Assembly (NCBI RefSeq): GCF_023614235.1 | Contig: NZ_CP094264.1 | Location: forward strand, 4,836,001-4,900,000 | Direction of reading: 5' to 3' | Length of the DNA stretch: 64,000 nucleotides | DNA from: Streptomyces sp. MRC013 | GTDB taxonomy: Bacteria > Actinomycetota > Actinomycetes > Streptomycetales > Streptomycetaceae | Shown here: positions 59,085-64,000 of the stretch, in pieces | Layout: each line of letters opens with the position of its first letter | How positions within the stretch are numbered: position 1 is the stretch's first letter | Program-made: the position numbers and the translations under genes | Notes under the pieces: generated by a model | The model's database searches: none | What the model was told of the DNA's origin: nothing | Seen by the model: only the letters and a program-made list of their open reading frames with translations

Positions 59085-60451
59085 CGGCCGGCCCCCTCGC
59101 CCGGGACCTCCGGAGCCTCCGGGGCGCCGTCGCCCCCCGGCTCCTCCGGGGAGGGCGCGTGCAGGGTGACGCGCGCCGCCCGGTGCCCGGAGGCGTCGGT
59201 CACCTCCAGCAGCCAGCCGGACACCTCCACGGCGTCCCCGGTCTCGGGGATGCGGCCCAGCGTCGTCGCGACGAGCCCGGCGAGCGTCTCGTACGGGCCC
59301 TCCGGCACGTCCAGCCCGATCGACCGCAGCTGGTCGGTGCGGGCGGCCCCGTCGGCGGACCACAGGGCGCGCCCGTCGGCGCCCTCGCCCGCCCGCGCCA
59401 GGTCCGGCGTCTCGTGCGGGTCGTGCTCGTCGTGCACCTCGCCGACGACCTCCTCGACGATGTCCTCCATCGTCACGATCCCGGCCGTGCCGCCGTACTC
59501 GTCGATGACGACGGCCATGGTGGCCTTGCCGTACATCCGGTCGAGCAGACGGTCCACGGTGAGGCTCTCCGGCACCAGGACCGGCTCGCGCAGCAGCTCG
59601 ACCACCGGGGTGCGGTGGCGCCGGTCGGCCGGTACGGCGAGGACGTCCTTGACGTGGGCGGTGCCGATGACCGTGTCCAGGCTGCCCCGGTAGACGGGGA
59701 AGCGGGACAGGCCGGTCGCCCGGGTGGCGTTGGCGACGTCCTCCGCGGTGGCCTGCGCCTCCAGGGCGGTGACCTGGACGCGCGGCGTCATCACGTTCTC
59801 GGCGGTGAGTTCGGCCAGGTTGAGCGTGCGGACGAACAGCTCGGCGGTGTCCGGTTCCAGTGCCCCCTCCTTCGCGGAGTGGCGCGCCAGCGCGACCAGC
59901 TCCTGCGGACCGCGCGCGGACGCCAGCTCCTCGGCGGGCTCCATGCCCAGGCGGCGCACCATGTGGTTGGCGGTGTTGTTGAGGTGGCTGATCAGCGGCT
60001 TGAAGGCGGCGCTGAAGACCCGCTGCGGGGTCGCCACGACCTTCGCCACCGCGAGCGGCGAGGAGATGGCCCAGTTCTTGGGCACCAGCTCGCCGACGAC
60101 CATCAGGACCACCGTGGACAGGGCCGTGCCGATCACCAGGGCCAGCGACGAGGCGACGGACCGGGACGCGCCGAGGTCCCGGATCGGGCCGCTGATCAGC
60201 CGGGCGACCGAGGGTTCGGCGAGCATGCCGACGACCAGGTTGGTCACCGTGATGCCGAGCTGCGCGCCGGACAGCTGGAACGTGAGCGACCGCACGGCCT
60301 TCAGGGCGCCGGCGGCGCCGCGCTCGCCGCGTTCCACCGCCCGTTCCAGCACGCCGCGCTCGACCGTGGTCAGGGAGAACTCGGCCGCGACGAACGCGCC
60401 GCACGCGAGGGCGAGCAGCAGCGCCACGAGGAGCAGCAGCACTTCCGTCAT
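59081..60451 (-). CDS. Hemolysin-family CNNM/CorC transporter (full form)
   Basis: A 456-aa membrane protein with DUF21 (LLLLVALLLALACGAFVAAE, about 4-23; LGITVTNLVVGMLAEPSVAR, about 65-84; VGELVPKNWAISSPLAVAKV, about 119-138), a CBS pair (ENVMTPRVQVTALEAQATAE; VIDEYGGTAGIVTMEDIVEE, about 311-330) and a C-terminal CorC_HlyC transporter-associated domain (DQLRSIGLDVPEGPYETLAG and GWLLEVTDASGHRAARVTLH). This and the short paralogue form a two-gene operon, as is common in Streptomyces, suggesting a heteromeric Mg2+ transporter. Start ATG 60451. Confidence 0.93.
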   Translation of the reverse strand: MTEVLLLLVALLLALACGAFVAAEFSLTTVERGVLERAVERGERGAAGALKAVRSLTFQLSGAQLGITVTNLVVGMLAEPSVARLISGPIRDLGASRSVASSLALVIGTALSTVVLMVVGELVPKNWAISSPLAVAKVVATPQRVFSAAFKPLISHLNNTANHMVRRLGMEPAEELASARGPQELVALARHSAKEGALEPDTAELFVRTLNLAELTAENVMTPRVQVTALEAQATAEDVANATRATGLSRFPVYRGSLDTVIGTAHVKDVLAVPADRRHRTPVVELLREPVLVPESLTVDRLLDRMYGKATMAVVIDEYGGTAGIVTMEDIVEEVVGEVHDEHDPHETPDLARAGEGADGRALWSADGAARTDQLRSIGLDVPEGPYETLAGLVATTLGRIPETGDAVEVSGWLLEVTDASGHRAARVTLHAPSPEEPGGDGAPEAPEVPGEGAGR

Positions 60452-60838
60452 CGGTTCACCTCCGTCCCATGGTCGGTCAGAGGCGGAGTGATCGCGCGGT
60501 GTCGATGGCCGGTCGTGCTACTGGGAGGCTCGCCCATGGGCGGACGCTCACGCACCTTTCGTATGCGGTCGGAATGACCCACCCATGGTAAAGGACCAGC
60601 AAAACGGCGGCGGGGCCGGTCCCTGCCCCGCCCCGGGCGGCCCGCTCCGGAGGCGGGGCCGGGCAGCCCGCCGCACCCGGCGGACCCTCCCGGGGCACGG
60701 GTGCGCGGCGGTACGGGTGCGTTGCGGGGCGGCGCGGGATGGCCGGGGCGGCCCGCACGTTCGCGGCGAGTACGCCCCGGAGGGGCCTGAGTACCCCGGC
60801 GGATGCCCGGCGCCCCGCCGCGCCGATTGGCTGGGCCC

Positions 60839-61153
60839 ATGACCTGCGCACCGACCCGCCGCCGCACCGGACCGCAACGGATCGCCGTGTTCGGCACGGC
60901 CTTCGCCGGGGCCCTGCCGCCCCTCGCGCTCGGCGTCCTGTTCGCCAAGACGACGGCCGCCGACCCGATGGCCCCGGTCAACGCCTTCGTCACGGGCGGC
61001 GGCCGGGCCCGGCTCTCCCCGGCCCACCTGCGCGGCTGCGGGCGCCCGAGCCTCAGGCGGCACCGGAGGGGGGCCGCCGCGCGACGCCCAGGACGGTCGG
61101 CGACGAGGGCAGCGGCACCCCCCGCTCCGGAAGCCGCAGCCTCCGGTGGGTGA
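60839..61153 (+). CDS. Small hypothetical protein (low confidence)
   Basis: A 104-aa ORF from ATG 60839. Residues 1-45 (RIAVFGTAFAGALPPLALGV, LFAKTTAADPMAPVNAFVTG) look like a short secreted or membrane-anchored protein with a hydrophobic segment at about 15-33. The second half is Arg/Ala-rich and overlaps the 3' end of the convergent methyltransferase gene, so either the frame is disrupted or the ORF is spurious. The rest of the 600-bp region (60452-61052) contains nothing else recognisable. Confidence 0.25.
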   Translation: MTCAPTRRRTGPQRIAVFGTAFAGALPPLALGVLFAKTTAADPMAPVNAFVTGGGRARLSPAHLRGCGRPSLRRHRRGAAARRPGRSATRAAAPPAPEAAASGG

Positions 61154-61733
61154 CGACCTCGAAGCCGGCCGCCCCGATCTCGGCCAGCGGGTCCCGCGCC
61201 GTGTGGCAGCCGCCGAACAGCTGCGGCCACACGGTGGCGTCCATCCCCCGCTGCACCGCCGCCGCCACCCGTCCCCGCGCCAGGCCGTGCTCCAGGAACC
61301 GCAGCTCGCCGCCCGGCTTGAGGACCCGCAGCAGCTCCGCCAGCGACCCGCGCACGTCCCGGACGCTGCACAGCACCAGCGACACGACGGCGCCGTCGAA
61401 CTCCCCGCTCCCCACAGGCAGCGCCTCCGCCGTCCCCGGCACCACGTCCACCGGCGTCGCCGCCCGCAGGCCCTCCTCCGCGGCGAGCCGCCGCAGCACC
61501 CGCTCCGGCTCGACCGCGACGACCTCGGACACGGCCGCCGGGTAGTGCGGGAAGTTCAGGCCGTTGCCCGCTCCCACCTCGACGACCCGCCCGGACAGCC
61601 CGTCCAGCAGCTCCCTCCGCAGCTCCCCGACCCCGCCCCGCGCGTCGGCCACCACGCTCACCCGGGCGTAGAGGCGGGCGAACAGGGGGTGGTCCACGGC
61701 GTCCGCGCCGGTCCCCGCGCGCTGCCGCGCCAT
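61053..61733 (-). CDS. Class I SAM-dependent methyltransferase
   Basis: A 226-aa methyltransferase of the UbiE/Methyltransf_11 type, similar to the human METTL7 group in its opening (HPLFARLYARVSVVADARGG). Motif I is VVEVGAGNGLNFPHYPAAVS (about 50-69), the acidic post-I residue is in EVVAVEPERV, motif post-II is GSGEFDGAVVSLVLCSVRD (about 107-125) and RVLKPGGELRFLEHGLA (about 135-151) is motif III. The substrate cannot be told from sequence. Start ATG 61733 with a strong ggaggagg about 6 nt upstream. Confidence 0.9.
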   Translation of the reverse strand: MARQRAGTGADAVDHPLFARLYARVSVVADARGGVGELRRELLDGLSGRVVEVGAGNGLNFPHYPAAVSEVVAVEPERVLRRLAAEEGLRAATPVDVVPGTAEALPVGSGEFDGAVVSLVLCSVRDVRGSLAELLRVLKPGGELRFLEHGLARGRVAAAVQRGMDATVWPQLFGGCHTARDPLAEIGAAGFEVVTHRRLRLPERGVPLPSSPTVLGVARRPPSGAA

Positions 61734-61771
61734 CCCGCACCTCCTCCGGCGCCCGTCCGTCCGATCGGGGA

Positions 61772-61804
61772 CGGAGCCGGGTGCGGGCACCCCACCCGGC
61801 TCCG
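61772..61804 (-). terminator. 12-bp stem terminator after the VOC gene
   Basis: CGGAGCCGGGTG (61772-61783) pairs with CACCCGGCTCCG (61793-61804) across a 9-nt loop, 11 nt past the stop of the VOC protein gene. Confidence 0.72.
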
Positions 61805-61815
61805 CCCGCGGCCCC

Positions 61816-62160
61816 TCAGCCGCTCACGAAGCAGAACTCGTTGCCCTCCGGGTCGCGCATCACCTGGAACGCCCCGTACGCGTCCCGCACGAGCCCGCCG
61901 GCCCGCACGGCACCCAGGGCGGCCGCCCGCCCGGCGGCGGTCTCCACGTCCCCGCCCTCCAGGTCCAGGTGCAGGCGGTTCTTCACGGCCTTGCCCTCCG
62001 GCACCCGCTGGAACGCCACCCGCACGAAGCCGGGCGGGTCCACGTACGACCAGTCCGGCCCCCGGTCCACCGGCTCGCCGCCCAGCAGCCCGGCCCAGAA
62101 CCGCGCCAGGGCGGCGGGGTCCGCGCAGTCGAACACGATCTCGCTGACGGTCGCTCGCAC
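61816..62160 (-). CDS. VOC family protein (glyoxalase/bleomycin-resistance fold)
   Basis: A 114-aa protein with two beta-alpha-beta-beta-beta units. VSEIVFDCADPAALARFWAG (about 5-24) opens the first, KAVKNRLHLDLEGGDVETAA (about 57-76) and FQVMRDPEGNEFCFVSG (about 98-114) define the second. His, Asp and Glu residues at canonical places (RLHLDLE, DPEGNEF) suggest a metal site. The start is a GTG at 62160. Function could be a lyase, dioxygenase or antibiotic-binding protein, and none can be chosen. Confidence 0.9.
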   Translation of the reverse strand: MRATVSEIVFDCADPAALARFWAGLLGGEPVDRGPDWSYVDPPGFVRVAFQRVPEGKAVKNRLHLDLEGGDVETAAGRAAALGAVRAGGLVRDAYGAFQVMRDPEGNEFCFVSG

Positions 62161-62222
62161 ATCCGCCAGCGTAGGCGGTGGGGCCCCCGGTTCCCAGGAC
62201 CGGGGCGCCCACCGCCCGCCGT

Positions 62223-62942
62223 TCAGGCGCCCGCCGCCCGCGTGAACCCCCGGGCGTCCCACGTCCCGCCCAGCTCCGGCGCCAGCCAGCCCGGCGCCGC
62301 CGCCCGGAAGGCCGCGGGGGACAACGCGCCGGCGCCCTCGGGGACCGCGCCCAGCAGCGGGGCGCCCGCCGAGGCCGGCAGGTCCGTCAGGTTGCACCGC
62401 TCGGCCGTTCCCGGCGCCTGCGGCCAGCTCCCCACGACCAGGCCCAGCTGCGTCAGCCCGCGGGCGCGCAGCGCCTCGCCGGTCAGCGCCGCCAGGTTGA
62501 GCGTGCCGAGCCCCGCCGCGGCGACCACCAGCACCGGCGCGTCCAGCAGCCGCGCCGCGTCCGCGAGCGTGCCGCCCCGCGCGTCGTACCGGACCAGCAG
62601 GCCGCCCGCGCCCTCGACCAGCACCAGGTCGTGCCCGGCGGCCAGCCGCTCCGCCGCCTCCGCCACGGCCTCCGGCCCCACCGGCTCCGTCCCGGCCCGC
62701 CGGGCGGCCGTCTCCGGGGCCAGGGGCTCGGGGAACCGGGCCAGCTCGCACCCGGTCACCCCGGGCCCGGCGAGCCGCAGGACCTCGTCCACGTCGCCCC
62801 GCTCGCCGGGCCCGACACCCGTCTGCGCGGGCTTCAGCACGGCCACCGCGCGGCCCGCGGCCCGCGCGGCCGCCGCGACGGCGGCCGTGACGACCGTCTT
62901 GCCGACTTCCGTACCGGTGCCGCTCACCACCACGACGGTCAT
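62223..62942 (-). CDS. bioD: Dethiobiotin synthetase
   Basis: A 239-aa ATP-dependent carboxylase that closes the ureido ring of dethiobiotin from DAPA in biotin synthesis. The P-loop is VSGTGTEVGKTVVTAAVAAA (6-25), followed by the DAPA-binding Lys in VLKPAQTGVGPGERGDVDEV (about 39-58), PLAPETAARRAG and the Mg/ATP segment LVLVEGAGGLLVRYDARGGT (about 106-125). It follows bioA with 1 nt between stop and start codon, so translation is coupled. Start ATG 62942. Confidence 0.94.
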   Translation of the reverse strand: MTVVVVSGTGTEVGKTVVTAAVAAAARAAGRAVAVLKPAQTGVGPGERGDVDEVLRLAGPGVTGCELARFPEPLAPETAARRAGTEPVGPEAVAEAAERLAAGHDLVLVEGAGGLLVRYDARGGTLADAARLLDAPVLVVAAAGLGTLNLAALTGEALRARGLTQLGLVVGSWPQAPGTAERCNLTDLPASAGAPLLGAVPEGAGALSPAAFRAAAPGWLAPELGGTWDARGFTRAAGA

Positions 62943-62943
62943 G

Positions 62944-64000
62944 TCAGCCCTCCTTCGCGGCCGCGCACACCGCACGGCAGATCCGCGCCACGTCCCCGTC
63001 GTCCGCGACGTACGGCGGCATCACGTACACCAGGTCCCGGAACGGCCGCAGCCACACGCCCTCGCGCACCGCCGCGGCCGTGGCCGCCGCCATGTCGACC
63101 GGGTGGTCCAGCTGAACCACGCCGATCGCGCCGAGCACCCGCACGTCCTTCACCCCCGGCAGCGCGCGCGCCGGCTCCAGCCCCTCGCGCAGCCCGGCCT
63201 CGATCCGCTTCACCTCCCGCGCCCAGTCCTGCGACAGCAGCAGGTCGATCGAGGCGCACGCCACCGCGGAGGCCAGCGGGTTGCCCATGAACGTCGGCCC
63301 GTGGGCCAGCACCGGCACCTCGCCGCGCGAGATGCCCTCCGCGACCCGCGTCGTGCACAACGTCGCCGCCATCGACAGGTAGCCGCCGGTCAGCGCCTTG
63401 CCCAAGCACATCACGTCGGGCGCCACCCCCGCGTGGTCCGCCGCGAACAGCTCGCCCGTCCGGCCGAAGCCCGTCGCGATCTCGTCGAACACCAGCAGCA
63501 CGCCGTGCTCGTCGCAGGCCTCCCGCAGCACCCGCAGGTAGGCGGGGGAGTGGAAGCGCATCCCGCCCGCGCCCTGCACCACCGGCTCGACGATCACGGC
63601 GGCCAGCTCGTCCGCGTGCCGGGCGACCAGCCCGCGCAGGGTGCGGGCGTACTCCTCCTCGTAGGCGGCCGGGGGCGCCGGGGCGAAGACCTGCCGCGGC
63701 AGCACCCCGGCCCACAGCCCGTGCATCCCGCCCTCGGGGTCGCACACCGCCATCGGCTGCCAGGTGTCCCCGTGGTAGCCGCCCCGCCAGGTCAGCAGCC
63801 GCCGCTTGGCCGGACGGCCGCCGGACCGCCAGTACTGGAGGCACATCTTCACGGCGACCTCGACCGACACCGACCCCGAGTCGCTGAGGAACACGTGCCG
63901 CAGCGGGGCCGGGGTGATCTCCACCAGCCGGGCCGCCAGGCGGACGGCCGGCTCGTGGGTGAGCCCGCCGAACATGACGTGGCTCATCCGCTCCAACTGG
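62944..64000 (-). CDS. bioA: Adenosylmethionine-8-amino-7-oxononanoate aminotransferase (5' end outside the window)
   Basis: The last about 352 residues of a class III PLP aminotransferase that converts KAPA to DAPA using SAM as amino donor. Visible are [20 protein letters not shown] (near the N-terminal third), the aromatic [20 protein letters not shown], the PLP-binding Asp in [20 protein letters not shown] and the Schiff-base Lys in [20 protein letters not shown]. The C-terminus GIDLLL-type [20 protein letters not shown] and [20 protein letters not shown] is complete. The start lies beyond base 64000. It is transcribed with bioD. Confidence 0.94.
   Translation of the reverse strand, partial: QLERMSHVMFGGLTHEPAVRLAARLVEITPAPLRHVFLSDSGSVSVEVAVKMCLQYWRSGGRPAKRRLLTWRGGYHGDTWQPMAVCDPEGGMHGLWAGVLPRQVFAPAPPAAYEEEYARTLRGLVARHADELAAVIVEPVVQGAGGMRFHSPAYLRVLREACDEHGVLLVFDEIATGFGRTGELFAADHAGVAPDVMCLGKALTGGYLSMAATLCTTRVAEGISRGEVPVLAHGPTFMGNPLASAVACASIDLLLSQDWAREVKRIEAGLREGLEPARALPGVKDVRVLGAIGVVQLDHPVDMAAATAAAVREGVWLRPFRDLVYVMPPYVADDGDVARICRAVCAAAKEG

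Noticed and set aside
58068..60451. Haemolysin toxins
   Set aside because: The hemolysin label is historical; domains are CNNM/CBS/CorC of ion transporters.
1..64000. tRNA genes, rRNA or CRISPR arrays
   Set aside because: No cloverleaf-like segment, rRNA signature or regularly spaced repeats were seen; the tandem repeats found are only two copies each.

Overview
This 64 kb window is high-GC, gene-dense chromosome from an actinomycete, almost certainly Streptomyces. The basis is the very high GC content, frequent GTG starts and 4-bp ATGA/GTGA overlaps, and a typical Streptomyces gene set: a divergent third EF-Tu (tuf3-like), a GAF/PAS/SpoIIE-phosphatase/HATPase sensor, a DUF3291-type monooxygenase, Uma2, and sbcCD, purB and bioDA. 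From memory the backbone order (tuf3, sbcCD, purB, bioDA) resembles one arm of the S. coelicolor chromosome; I could not check this. No rRNA, tRNA, CRISPR array, prophage or classical antibiotic cluster is visible.

Layout. 1-2.7 kb is a gene graveyard (frameshifted amide hydrolase, small remnants) around an intact Uma2 gene. 2.9-20.9 kb is mostly backbone: uppP, a TVP38 protein, tuf3, a spermidine-synthase-like protein, a wrecked IS630 transposase, an ABC-2 exporter, an MFS exporter, a DedA protein, a gamma-carbonic anhydrase homologue, a frameshifted acyltransferase, and a frameshifted SpoIIE-type sensor placed just before a three-gene xylose-type ABC importer. 21-26.2 kb is a rearranged patch. 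The 3' end of an MFS gene is duplicated as a 270-bp direct repeat 3.4 kb away, and between the copies lie a 90-bp tandem repeat, a catalytically dead IS3 transposase, a Phd/RelE module and a lipoprotein gene. 27-32.7 kb is YigZ, sbcD, sbcC and an Lrp regulator.

33.1-50.5 kb is the most interesting section, a catabolic island for acyl-CoA degradation on the minus strand. It runs thiolase, SDR, quinone oxidoreductase, HAD protein, SDR, MaoC hydratase, APH-type kinase, three acyl-CoA dehydrogenases and two enoyl-CoA hydratases. A TetR-like dyad sits in front of the thiolase. Upstream lie an MHS-type transporter and, divergently, an acyl-CoA synthetase, separated by an apparently intact IS5-type element. 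The HAD, APH kinase and one dehydrogenase are separate-gene equivalents of the HAD-APH-ACAD domains of the human protein ACAD10. This points to a phosphorylation-dependent route for 4-hydroxyacyl-CoA (levulinate-like or gamma-hydroxy acid) degradation.

50.8-64 kb returns to backbone: DUF885 protein, ACT-GNAT protein, GntR remnant, mug, purB, SGNH hydrolase, two CNNM/CorC proteins, methyltransferase, VOC protein, bioD and a bioA truncated by the window edge.

At least four genes are broken or fused by single-base shifts at or beside G/C homopolymers (near 14114, 16225, 35504 and 54058). These could be true mutations, but the shared cause suggests homopolymer sequencing error and should be checked before calling pseudogenes.
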